Assembly: GCF_002027545.1 (NCBI RefSeq)
Contig: NZ_MXAN01000081.1
Location: 11,136-75,135 of the forward strand
From: Moraxella lacunata
Lineage (GTDB): Bacteria; Pseudomonadota; Gammaproteobacteria; Pseudomonadales; Moraxellaceae
Length of the DNA stretch: 64,000 nucleotides
Reading direction: 5' to 3'
Shown here: positions 54,070 to 62,248 of the stretch, one piece after another
How positions within the stretch are numbered: the first letter of the stretch is position 1
Layout of the letters: every line of letters begins with the position of its first letter
Program-made: the position numbers and the translations under genes
The notes under the pieces: generated by a model
What the model saw: the letters and a program-made list of their open reading frames with translations, nothing else
Databases searched by the model: none
What the model was told of the DNA's origin: nothing

Positions 54070-55062
54070 ATGACCGACACACACGACCAAAACAACGACA
54101 CCATTTCCGCCTTTTTTAATGACAATCCCACGCCTGTGATTTCTGATGACTTTAAAGCAGGGTTTGTGGCGATTGTCGGTCGCCCCAACGTGGGCAAATC
54201 CACGCTCATGAACCATTTGCTTGGGCAAAAATTGTCCATTACAAGCCGTAAACCGCAGACCACACGTCATCGCATTCATGGCATTTTGACCAACGACACT
54301 TGTCAAATGGTGTTTGTCGACACCCCCGGTATTCACACCAAAGAAGTCAAGGCAATCAACGAGCGTATGAACAAAACCGCCGTGTCCGCCTTGTCAGACG
54401 TGGATTTAGTGCTGTTTGTGGTAGACAGTATCCAGTGGCGAGAAGATGACCTTTTGACTCTTGAAAAGCTATCAGCGACCAATTTGCCTGTGGTGCTTGT
54501 CATCAACAAGGCCGACACCATTAAGGACAAATCCAAACTTTTGCCCCTGATTGGCGAATACCAAGAAAGTTTTGATTTTGCTGACATTGTGCCTGTATCC
54601 GCCTTGCGTGGGCATAATTTGGATAGGCTTATGGACGTGATTGCAGGCTTTTTGCCGACCCGTCCGCCCATTTTTGACCCCGAGCAGATTACCGACCGCA
54701 GTGAGCGGTTTTTGGCAAGCGAGATTATCCGTGAAAAAATCATGCGAGCGTCTGGTGATGAAGTGCCGTACGATTTGACCGTGCAAATTGACACCTTCAA
54801 AGATGAGCCTGCTCACAAAGACTCCGAGACAGGCAAATGGCGACGTGCAGTAACGTTTATTGATGCGACCATTTTTGTGGAGCGGGCAGGGCAAAAAACC
54901 ATTGTCATCGGCGACAAAGGCTCACGCATTAAGCAAGTCGGCGTAGAAGCCCGTCAAGACATGGAAAAGCTGTTTGACAAAAAAATCATGCTTACCTTGT
55001 GGGTCAAAGTCAAAAAAGGGTGGAGCGATGATGAGCGGGCGTTAAATAGTTTGGGGTATTAA
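54070..55062 (+). CDS. era: GTPase Era, 16S rRNA processing and 30S assembly factor
   Basis: The 330-residue protein has G1 GRPNVGKSTLMN near residue 37, G2-region KPQTTRHRIHGI, G3 DTPGIH, G4 NKAD, and a C-terminal KH domain with VIGDKGSRIKQVGVEARQD near 280. It binds the 3' end of 16S rRNA. About 25 acidic extra residues precede the G domain compared with E. coli Era. AGGAAAACC precedes the ATG. It has its own promoter. Confidence 0.96.
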   Translation: MTDTHDQNNDTISAFFNDNPTPVISDDFKAGFVAIVGRPNVGKSTLMNHLLGQKLSITSRKPQTTRHRIHGILTNDTCQMVFVDTPGIHTKEVKAINERMNKTAVSALSDVDLVLFVVDSIQWREDDLLTLEKLSATNLPVVLVINKADTIKDKSKLLPLIGEYQESFDFADIVPVSALRGHNLDRLMDVIAGFLPTRPPIFDPEQITDRSERFLASEIIREKIMRASGDEVPYDLTVQIDTFKDEPAHKDSETGKWRRAVTFIDATIFVERAGQKTIVIGDKGSRIKQVGVEARQDMEKLFDKKIMLTLWVKVKKGWSDDERALNSLGY

Positions 55063-55067
55063 GATAA

Positions 55068-55310
55068 ATGGGTAGTCAAGAGATGATTTTGCTAAGCATT
55101 GTGATTGTACTGATTGCGGTGGTAGCTGTGTCAAATGGTAAAATATCTGCAAGTAAAAATCATGTTTTTGACGTACAATGTGAAATTGGTGGGCAAATTC
55201 AACAATATCAAGTTGCAAAAATACGCCAAGAACGTGGCATTATCACGTTTGACAATGATGATAAAAAGGTGGTTTGTAGCCAATTTTTTATCCAAGAAAT
55301 TGCCAAATAG
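55068..55310 (+). CDS. Small membrane-anchored hypothetical protein
   Basis: The 80-residue protein has one N-terminal span (MILLSIVIVLIAVVAVS) and a beta-rich tail with two Cys residues (QCEIGG and VVCSQF) that could form a disulfide if periplasmic. I do not recognise a family. It begins 5 bases after the era stop, suggesting read-through from era, but the ribosome site is weak (AAGATAA). The ATG at 55083 is an alternative start. Confidence 0.5.
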   Translation: MGSQEMILLSIVIVLIAVVAVSNGKISASKNHVFDVQCEIGGQIQQYQVAKIRQERGIITFDNDDKKVVCSQFFIQEIAK

Positions 55311-55336
55311 CCCATGAAAGCTTCTAATTAAAACCC

Positions 55337-57115
55337 ATGATACCTTTTAGTGATTTTCATCAGCTATTTACACAGACCATCATCAAGCGTGGGCAAGCCT
55401 ACCATGCTTCTGATGATGTACTGTCTTTGCAACATGATGGCGATGGGTATTACACGGCAGTGGTGCGTGGCAGTCGCCGTTATCAGGTGAGAGTGGCACT
55501 ATCACACTCAAAGGATGAGCTGTGCATTGAGTCATTGACCTGTAATTGTGAATACTGGGATAACTGCAAACACATGGTGGCGGTGCTGTATGCCATGAAG
55601 GAGAATCTAGATGACATCACGTCGTGCTTGTCATCAAAAAAGCAGGGAGTGTGTTCGGTGGCTGATGATTTCTATGAGAGCATGGGGCGTTACGATAAAG
55701 ATGAACTCATTGATTTTATTAAATCATTAGACAGAAAATATCAGCATGTTCGTGATGATTGGGTACTGTTTTGTGCCAATCGTCAAGGCGAGCAGTCGCA
55801 TGATATAACTGAGCAAAAGCTCCTAAATACATTCAGTAAGCAGGTCAATGACATCTTATCGATGGTGGATGTCCGTGATTATGAAGAGTTTGTTTTTGAT
55901 GATGCAAGTTTGGCACTGATGCAACTGATGGCACAAGTTACCAAGCCATCAGACCAAGTGGCTTTATCCTTGATATGGATTGATAAGGTGCTGGCATTGT
56001 TTGATGAGATGATGGTTGATGTCGAGGTTGAGTGTTCGCTCAATCACTGCTTTGGGGTGTTGGCAGAGCATTTGTTTGGCGGTTTTGACTATGAGCCAAG
56101 CTGGAGTTATCGTCCTGTTTTGTATCAGTCGTCGGGGTCATCAAAACTGGATAAGACCCTGATGTCAGCACAAGCATGGGCACAGACTTACGTTCGCAGG
56201 CGGTATGAATTTTATCCAAATATTGAGCGGTTTTATTTTGATTGCTTATGGGCAAAGGGTGAGCAAGATGGGGCGATGGCATACCTAGATGGGCTTATCA
56301 CGCAGGCTCAGCGATTGGGTCATCATGATGTGGACGCTTTGATATTAAGTAAAATTGCCATTTATGATGCGTTGGGCAAAGACAGTGATGCTCTGGTGGG
56401 GCAATATGATGCTCTTGCCAAAGTCAGGATTCATCAAGCCTTGCAAATGGCGAACAGTGGTAATGCCGACAAAGCCATGGACGGTCTAAAAGATGCCATC
56501 AGTGGCACAGAGAGTCATCAAGATAGGCAAAGTTTTTATATTTGCTTGTTTGAGCTTGCCAAATCACACCGTCATTTGCCTTATCTGCACGAAGCTGGTC
56601 GGACATTGGCATTGACATGGTGTTATAATCAGCACCGTGTTAGTGACAAGTATTTAGATGAATACCAAAGCTGTTTTGATGATAAGACATGGCAAGACAT
56701 CTCTCGGGCGTGGCATGATGAGCTGTATCAGACCATCCAAGATAAGGATGACATCAAGGTACGTCAGTTGGCACATTTGTACGATAGACAGCAAGACATC
56801 AAAGGGCTTAGCGACCTGTTGCGTATGTTTGGCGATGTGGATTTATTAACCTATTATATCCAGACATTAAGCCAAGACAAGGACAATCACGACTGGCTGG
56901 CGATGGTGTTTTATGAGCATTGGCAGACGGTTGTGGGCAGTTTGTCAGGGCGAAAGGCTTATCGTGATTTTGCTCGGCAGGTTAAAAAAGTCACCAAGTG
57001 TCTGCCTGACCATCATGGGCGGTGGCAACAGATGGTGGATGAGTGGCTGGCGACATATCGCACCAAACCCAGACGTCCTACTTTGGTTGAAGAGTTGCCT
57101 GCCATCTATGGATAG
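55337..57115 (+). CDS. SWIM zinc-finger domain protein
   Basis: The 592-residue protein has a SWIM-type zinc motif near residues 73-92: CNCEYWDNCKHMVAVLYAM (CxC...CxH). The remainder is helical and may contain TPR-like repeats (residues about 240-560). SWIM fingers bind DNA or proteins; in bacteria they often accompany SWI/SNF ATPases, but no such gene is adjacent here. The C-terminal region resembles proteins annotated only as SWIM zinc-finger proteins. The start lacks a good ribosome site. Function unknown. Confidence 0.8.
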   Translation: MIPFSDFHQLFTQTIIKRGQAYHASDDVLSLQHDGDGYYTAVVRGSRRYQVRVALSHSKDELCIESLTCNCEYWDNCKHMVAVLYAMKENLDDITSCLSSKKQGVCSVADDFYESMGRYDKDELIDFIKSLDRKYQHVRDDWVLFCANRQGEQSHDITEQKLLNTFSKQVNDILSMVDVRDYEEFVFDDASLALMQLMAQVTKPSDQVALSLIWIDKVLALFDEMMVDVEVECSLNHCFGVLAEHLFGGFDYEPSWSYRPVLYQSSGSSKLDKTLMSAQAWAQTYVRRRYEFYPNIERFYFDCLWAKGEQDGAMAYLDGLITQAQRLGHHDVDALILSKIAIYDALGKDSDALVGQYDALAKVRIHQALQMANSGNADKAMDGLKDAISGTESHQDRQSFYICLFELAKSHRHLPYLHEAGRTLALTWCYNQHRVSDKYLDEYQSCFDDKTWQDISRAWHDELYQTIQDKDDIKVRQLAHLYDRQQDIKGLSDLLRMFGDVDLLTYYIQTLSQDKDNHDWLAMVFYEHWQTVVGSLSGRKAYRDFARQVKKVTKCLPDHHGRWQQMVDEWLATYRTKPRRPTLVEELPAIYG

Positions 57116-57204
57116 AGTTAAAATTTATTGGAAAAACCCTTTTGCACAACCCTGTATTTTAATGCACTATTTAACAAGGAAGACATTCATCATAAGGAAA
57201 ACCC

Positions 57205-57816
57205 ATGTTTCACACCCTAAAACACGCTTGGGCAAAGCACCGCCTACCTGCCAATTCCCCTTATCTGCCCCTATACGAACCGCACCCTGATGAGCTTGTG
57301 AGTTTTGACTGTGAGACCACCAGCCTTAACGTCAAAGAAGCCCATATCATCTCTATCGGAGCGGTTAAGATTCGGGGTAATCGCATTTTGACAGACGAGT
57401 CTTTTTATGTGCTGGTTAAACCCGAAGGCATCATGAGTGCCACCAATGTAACGATACACGGACTACGCCCCAAAGATTTAAAGGACGGGCTGGACACCGA
57501 AACGGCGATACGGCAGTTTTTGGACTTTGTCGGTGGGCGGACGCTTGTGGGCTATTTTTTGGAATATGACGTGGCGATGGTCAATAAATTTTTAAAACCG
57601 ATGGCGGGGATAACCCTACCCCAAAAACAAATAGAAACATCAAGGATTTACCACGCCCAAGAGACTCGCCATAAATATTATGATGCCGAGATTGACCTAA
57701 AAATGGCAACGATGGTAAACGCCTTAGGCATTCCCGACCTGCCACGCCATGATGCTCTAAACGATGCCATCAATGTGGCGATGATGTATTTGGCGTTAAA
57801 ACATCGGCGGGTTTGA
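57205..57816 (+). CDS. DnaQ-like 3'-5' exonuclease (DEDD family)
   Basis: The 203-residue protein has the DEDD acidic motifs: Exo I FDCETTSLNVKEAHIISIGA near residue 35, Exo II LVGYFLEYDVAMVNKFL near 115, and Exo III RHDALNDAINVAMMYLAL near 182. The His in Exo III marks the DEDDh group. Such proteins degrade DNA or RNA from the 3' end. AAGGAAAACCC precedes the ATG. In many gammaproteobacteria a similar gene lies beside the DUF4212/symporter pair, as here. Confidence 0.88.
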   Translation: MFHTLKHAWAKHRLPANSPYLPLYEPHPDELVSFDCETTSLNVKEAHIISIGAVKIRGNRILTDESFYVLVKPEGIMSATNVTIHGLRPKDLKDGLDTETAIRQFLDFVGGRTLVGYFLEYDVAMVNKFLKPMAGITLPQKQIETSRIYHAQETRHKYYDAEIDLKMATMVNALGIPDLPRHDALNDAINVAMMYLALKHRRV

Positions 57817-57861
57817 TGATAGTCATTCTTTTTATTAACAAAAAAATTTTTGTATAGACTA

Positions 57862-57889
57862 TTGCAATTGCTCACAGTTGTGCTATTCT
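57862..57889 (+). promoter_or_regulatory. Promoter of the DUF4212-symporter operon
   Basis: TTGCAA (57862-57867), a 16-base spacer, and the extended -10 TGC-TATTCT (-10 at 57884-57889). Transcription would begin near 57896, leaving a leader of about 105 bases. Confidence 0.6.
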
Positions 57890-58001
57890 AAATCAAGGTG
57901 CAAAAAACACCCGTAATTTGCAAGGAAGCAATGAATTATTCAAGGGAGAAAACCCACCAAAATCTGCTTTCTTTGCTTTTTTACCAACTTTGGAGAAAGC
58001 A

Positions 58002-58310
58002 ATGTCAGAAACTTCAAATAACACTCACACCACAACAAACACCCCACCACCCAATGCCCCAGCAGATGCCCAAGGCTATTGGCGTGCCAACGTGCGTATC
58101 ATCATCGGCTGTTTGGTCGTTTGGGCGGTCGTCTCGCTCGGTTTTGCCATTATCCTACGTCCTGCCTTGATGGACATTCGCTTTATGGGGACAGATTTGG
58201 GGCTGTGGTTCGGTCAGCAAGGAGCGATTTTGACCTTTGTCGCCTTGATTTTCTTTTATGCGTGGCGAATGAATAAATTGGACAAAAAATATGGCGTTGA
58301 GGAGGACTAA
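58002..58310 (+). CDS. DUF4212 small subunit of acetate-type symporter
   Basis: The 102-residue protein has a Thr/Pro-rich start, two membrane spans (residues about 32-52 and 65-88), and the RANVRIIIGCLVVWAVVS and LGLWFGQQGAILTFVALIFF motifs of DUF4212. In many bacteria it is encoded directly before a VC_2705-type sodium:solute symporter and is thought to be its partner. I chose ATG 58002, with GGAG 6 bases upstream; the frame is open further up. The symporter starts 2 bases after its stop, with the ribosome site inside this gene. Confidence 0.88.
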   Translation: MSETSNNTHTTTNTPPPNAPADAQGYWRANVRIIIGCLVVWAVVSLGFAIILRPALMDIRFMGTDLGLWFGQQGAILTFVALIFFYAWRMNKLDKKYGVEED

Positions 58311-58312
58311 GT

Positions 58313-60085
58313 ATGAGTCAATTTGCCATTAACTTGATTTTTGTGGGGCTGTCCTTTGCCCTGTATTTTGGGATTGCCATTTGGGCAAGAGCAGGCTCAA
58401 CGAAGGAATTTTATGTCGCAGGTGGCGGTGTTCACCCTGTGGTAAACGGCATGGCGACAGGGGCGGACTGGATGAGTGCCGCATCCTTTATCTCGATGGC
58501 GGGCATGATTGCAATGGGCGGTTATGCAGCGTCTGCTTATCTTATGGGCTGGACGGGTGGGTTTGTCTTGCTTGCTTTGCTACTTGCTCCGTATTTGCGT
58601 AAATTTGGTAAATTTACCGTACCTGACTTTATCGGCGACCGTTTTTATTCAAAACCTGCTCGCTTGATTGCGGTGGTCTGCCTGATCCTAGCGTGTACCA
58701 CTTATGTCATCGGGCAGATGACAGGGGCAGGCGTGGCGTTCTCTCGCTTTTTGGAAGTGGATAAAAACACAGGGCTTATCATCGCCGCTGTTGTCGTGCT
58801 GTTCTATGCGGTGCTTGGTGGCATGAAAGGCATTACCTATACGCAGGTGGCTCAGTATGTCGTACTCATGATTGCGTATATCGTTCCTGCGATTTTTATC
58901 TCTCTTAACTTGACAGGCAACCCTATTCCTGCCCTTGGTATGTTTGGCACGGTAGAAGGTGGCGAAACCATGCTTACCAAGCTCGATGGTCTGATTACCG
59001 ATTTAGGCTTTGCCGCTTATACTGCCGATGTGCCTGATAAGCTCAATATGTTCTTATTGACTTTGTCGCTTATGATTGGCACGGCAGGTTTGCCCCATGT
59101 TATTATCCGCTTTTTTACAGTAAATAAAGTCTCGGACGCTCGTTCATCGGCAGGTTGGACGCTCGTGTTTATCGCACTGCTATACACCGCCGCCCCTGCC
59201 GTGGGTACGATGTCTCGCATGAATTTGGTGGATACTGTGTATCCAAATGGCACGCAGTCTGCCCCCATTGAGTACGAAGCTCGCCCTGAGTGGATGAAAA
59301 ACTGGGAGCAAACAGGTCTTTTAAAATTTGAAGACAAAAATAATGATGGCAAAATTGACTACTATAACGACAAGTCAAAAGACGAAGCCTTCCTTGCCGC
59401 TACCGAATCCAAAGGTCTAAAAGGCAATGAGCTTGACGTAAACAACGACATCATGGTACTTGCCAACCCTGAGATTGCCAACTTGCCACCATGGGTTATC
59501 GGTCTCATCGCAGCAGGGGGTATCGCTGCTGCTCTATCTACCGCCGCAGGTCTACTACTTGCCATCTCGTCTGCCATCTCGCACGACCTAATTAAGATGG
59601 TTATCAAGCCTGATATTAGCGATAAGGGCGAACTCAATGTCGCTCGCGTCTCGATGATTGTGGCGATTGCGATTGCAACATGGCTTGGCATGAATCCCCC
59701 TGGGTTTGCCGCCCAGACGGTTGCCCTTGCCTTTGGTATTGCAGGTTCGTCCTTGTTCCCTGCACTCATGATGGGTATTTTCTCAAAACGCATCAACGAC
59801 AAAGGGGCGGTGGCAGGTATGCTGGCAGGTCTTATCGTAACGTGCGTGTACATTTTCCTATTCAAAGGCTGGTTCTTTATCCCTGGTACTAATATGCTTG
59901 CCGATGACACATCAGGTTGGATTATGGGGATTAGTCCGCTAGGCTTTGGTCCAATCGGAGCGTTGATTAACTTCGTGGTTGCCTTTGCTGTGTCATACAT
60001 GACCGCACCGCCATCACAAGAGATTCAAGACTTGGTTGAAAGCGTGCGTTATCCAAAAGGAGCGGGTGCTGCTGTTGACCACTAA
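58313..60085 (+). CDS. Sodium:solute symporter, VC_2705/ActP-like acetate permease
   Basis: This 590-residue membrane protein has about 13 spans. SSS-family marks include ATGADWMSAASFISMAGMI near residue 47, YVIGQMTGAG, LLYTAAPAVGTMSRMN, and LAISSAISHDLIK near 420. A soluble loop of about 90 residues near 310-385 with DKNNDGKIDYYND resembles a calcium-binding EF-hand-like DxNxDGxID sequence. With DUF4212 upstream it fits the VC_2705 subfamily, inferred to take up acetate or a related acid. A GAGGAGG site precedes the ATG, and a terminator follows. Confidence 0.92.
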   Translation: MSQFAINLIFVGLSFALYFGIAIWARAGSTKEFYVAGGGVHPVVNGMATGADWMSAASFISMAGMIAMGGYAASAYLMGWTGGFVLLALLLAPYLRKFGKFTVPDFIGDRFYSKPARLIAVVCLILACTTYVIGQMTGAGVAFSRFLEVDKNTGLIIAAVVVLFYAVLGGMKGITYTQVAQYVVLMIAYIVPAIFISLNLTGNPIPALGMFGTVEGGETMLTKLDGLITDLGFAAYTADVPDKLNMFLLTLSLMIGTAGLPHVIIRFFTVNKVSDARSSAGWTLVFIALLYTAAPAVGTMSRMNLVDTVYPNGTQSAPIEYEARPEWMKNWEQTGLLKFEDKNNDGKIDYYNDKSKDEAFLAATESKGLKGNELDVNNDIMVLANPEIANLPPWVIGLIAAGGIAAALSTAAGLLLAISSAISHDLIKMVIKPDISDKGELNVARVSMIVAIAIATWLGMNPPGFAAQTVALAFGIAGSSLFPALMMGIFSKRINDKGAVAGMLAGLIVTCVYIFLFKGWFFIPGTNMLADDTSGWIMGISPLGFGPIGALINFVVAFAVSYMTAPPSQEIQDLVESVRYPKGAGAAVDH

Positions 60086-60097
60086 TCGGCTCTCGTC

Positions 60098-60134
60098 AAA
60101 AACTGCTTAAAATCTCGGTTTTAGGCAGTTTTTT
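60098..60134 (+). terminator. Terminator after the symporter gene
   Basis: AAAAACTGC and the following TAAAA pair with TTTTAGGCAGTTTTTT, with one G-U pair. It ends in a T-run. Confidence 0.8.
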
Positions 60135-60246
60135 ATATGGATTTGATTTATAATGATAAAAATTTGGGTGTTGTTCAATGCGATAATGTTGAGTTTAGAC
60201 ACTGTGTGTAACTCTATTTTTTTAAAATATATTTTAAGGAAAAAAT

Positions 60247-60735
60247 ATGATGTTTTGGGACATTATGGCAATGATTTTTGCAGGCTTTTTATTTGCAGGG
60301 CTTGCCATGCCGATTAAGATTTTTTATAAAAAAACGCCAAAATGGTTCATTCCCATCATGGCAGGGCTTGGCATGATGAGTTATCAGGTGTACAGCGAAT
60401 ACCAATGGTTTGGCGATACCAGTGCCAAATTGCCCGATGGGAGCGTGGTGGTGGCAAGCGTGCCAAAGACAACGTGGTTTCGTCCGTGGTCGTACATTAA
60501 GCCCCAAGTTTTTCAATTTGTGGTGCTAGATACCGCCAATGTCGTAAGCCTTGATGAGACAACCAAACAAGCTCAGGTGTATTTTTTTGAAAGACGTTTA
60601 CCTGCCCAAAAGCTGGACGTGCTGTTTGACTGCCAAAAGGGCGTGCAAAGTTATGTGATGAATCGTGATTTTAGCCGTCTTAATTGGCAAAAATTGGACT
60701 ATACCGATAAGGCGGTGGGGCTGGTGTGTCGCTAG
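60247..60735 (+). CDS. Conserved hypothetical membrane protein
   Basis: The 162-residue protein has two N-terminal spans (residues about 5-23 and 33-50) and a soluble domain of about 110 residues containing two Cys (FDCQKG near 128 and the last but one residue). I do not recognise a named family, although similar two-span proteins occur in Moraxellaceae. AAGGAAAAAAT precedes the ATG. It is probably monocistronic: terminator before, no partner after. No function can be assigned. Confidence 0.7.
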   Translation: MMFWDIMAMIFAGFLFAGLAMPIKIFYKKTPKWFIPIMAGLGMMSYQVYSEYQWFGDTSAKLPDGSVVVASVPKTTWFRPWSYIKPQVFQFVVLDTANVVSLDETTKQAQVYFFERRLPAQKLDVLFDCQKGVQSYVMNRDFSRLNWQKLDYTDKAVGLVCR

Positions 60736-60851
60736 GCTAGGGCAAAAAAGAGAAGAGGAAACAAAAGTATTGTTGATTTTGCCGATAAATCCATGTCTAA
60801 ATGACTTGCCATTGAAATGTGGGTTTTAAAATTTGTAGCATTCATCAATGA

Positions 60852-60882
60852 CAGGGGTTTGGCAAAACCCAGCCCCTGTCCA
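60852..60882. repeat. Hairpin downstream of secG
   Basis: GACAGGGG (60852-60859) and CCCCTGTC (60875-60882) form a stem with a further GGGTTT/AAACCC pairing possibility inside. It lacks a T-run in the secG direction, so it is at best an imperfect terminator. Confidence 0.45.
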
Positions 60883-60890
60883 TCATCAAA

Positions 60891-61187
60891 TCACGGTGTT
60901 TTGGCAGGTGTGGACGTATCAGCCACAGGCACATCTAGGCGTAGTTGATCACGAGCTTCTTGTTGGGCGTGATAACCCAGTGCCAAGCTCGTGCAAAAAA
61001 ATATGGTGGCAAGGATGGCGGTGGTGCGAGTTAGAAAGTTTGCCGAACCTGCAGCCCCAAACACCGTGCCTGCCGCTCCAGAGCCAAAACTTGCCCCAGC
61101 ATCCGCCCCTTTGCCGTGCTGAATGAGTATGAGACCTGATAAGGCAATGGCGACAATGATATGAATGGCTAAGATAAATGTAAACAT
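60891..61187 (-). CDS. secG: Protein translocase subunit SecG
   Basis: This 98-residue protein has two membrane spans (about residues 3-23 and 53-72). The SecG signature between them reads LILIQHGKGADAGASFGSGAAGTVFG, followed by a polar Pro/Thr tail. SecG assists SecYE. It lies 10 bases after tpiA in the same direction, the usual tpiA-secG order. No tRNA gene follows it here, unlike in many gammaproteobacteria. Confidence 0.95.
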   Translation of the reverse strand: MFTFILAIHIIVAIALSGLILIQHGKGADAGASFGSGAAGTVFGAAGSANFLTRTTAILATIFFCTSLALGYHAQQEARDQLRLDVPVADTSTPAKTP

Positions 61188-61197
61188 GGTGTTCTCG

Positions 61198-61947
61198 TTA
61201 TTTTGATTGGCTAAATGCGTGGATAATGGCGGTAAAGCTGTCAGTTTTCAAGGACGCTCCGCCCACCAACGCCCCATCGATGACATCTGATTTGGCAAAT
61301 TCGGGGGCGTTTTTGTCGTTCACGCTACCGCCATATAAAATGGGGGTGGTCATACCAAATGTAGCTAATTCGTCTTTGATAAAGCGGTGTGTTTTTTCAA
61401 TTTCATCAAAGGTTGGGGTCAGTCCCGTGCCGATTGCCCAAACAGGCTCATAAGCGATGATAAGTTTGGCAGCATCGGCATCTGCTTGATTTACAAACGC
61501 CTTTAAAATGGCTAATTGGTTTTTTAAAATCCCAAACGTCTCGCCACGCTCATACTCATCTTTGGTCTCGCCAATGCAGTAGATGACGGATAAGCCGTGG
61601 GTAAAGGCGTTGGCGATTTTGGCGGATAAAATCTCATCGCTCTCGCCATGATATTGACGGCGTTCGGAGTGTCCCACAAGGGTAAAAGTCGCCCCCACGT
61701 CCGCCACTTGGCAAGCCGATACATCGCCTGTAAATGCCCCTGTCTCAGCCGTCTTATGGGCGATGTCTTGCACGCCGAGCAGGATACCGTCCGCCAAAGC
61801 TGATTTGACAGCTGATAAATGCACAAGGCTCGGCACCACGCCCACAGTACAGCCATCATTGGCAGGCAGGCTTGTGGCAAGGGCGGCCGCGTCTGATACG
61901 GTCGCAGGGTTTAATTTCCAGTTGCCGATGACGTATTTTTGGCTCAT
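61198..61947 (-). CDS. tpiA: Triosephosphate isomerase
   Basis: This 249-residue TIM-barrel enzyme interconverts dihydroxyacetone phosphate and glyceraldehyde-3-phosphate. The substrate Lys is in IGNWKLNP near residue 11. The electrophilic His is in LVGHSERRQY near 95, and the catalytic Glu in IAYEPVWAIGTG near 167. The phosphate loop LYGGSVNDKN is present. AAGGAAATCCC precedes the ATG. It is first in an operon with secG. Confidence 0.98.
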   Translation of the reverse strand: MSQKYVIGNWKLNPATVSDAAALATSLPANDGCTVGVVPSLVHLSAVKSALADGILLGVQDIAHKTAETGAFTGDVSACQVADVGATFTLVGHSERRQYHGESDEILSAKIANAFTHGLSVIYCIGETKDEYERGETFGILKNQLAILKAFVNQADADAAKLIIAYEPVWAIGTGLTPTFDEIEKTHRFIKDELATFGMTTPILYGGSVNDKNAPEFAKSDVIDGALVGGASLKTDSFTAIIHAFSQSK

Positions 61948-62248
61948 GGGATTTCCTTTGGCTCTATTGTAATTTTAACCTAGCAACATATTATAGCAAA
62001 CATTCCCCAAAAAATCAGCACACAAATGATGGGCGGTATTATTGGCGGTGTTTCTCCCGATAATCCCAAAACTTTGTTCTTTGAGTAAAATTTTATGCTA
62101 AAAGCACAGCAAATTTTTTATTTTTGGAGTAAAATAAGCAAAAATATATGCAATTTTCACGCCAATTTTTATCTGATGACACATTTCTTTTAAAATTTGT
62201 CGCTCATTTGATTTTAATAAACATTGGCAAATGATTTGGAAAAATATT
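61948..62248. other. 301-bp divergent spacer between tpiA and pilB
   Basis: This AT-rich intergenic region holds the tpiA promoter near 61990. On the plus strand there are two similar stretches reading GAGTAAAAT (around 62083 and 62127), but no convincing promoter for pilB. No gene or RNA is evident. Confidence 0.6.
61990..61998 (-). promoter_or_regulatory. Extended -10 promoter of tpiA-secG
   Basis: On the minus strand TGCTATAAT with a perfect TATAAT (61990-61995) lies about 43 bases before the tpiA start. The -35 region is only partly conserved. Confidence 0.65.

Noticed and set aside
60736-60890. tRNA genes after secG
   Set aside because: Many gammaproteobacteria have tRNA-Leu after secG, but no cloverleaf-compatible sequence or T-loop GTTCRA motif in a tRNA context was found here.
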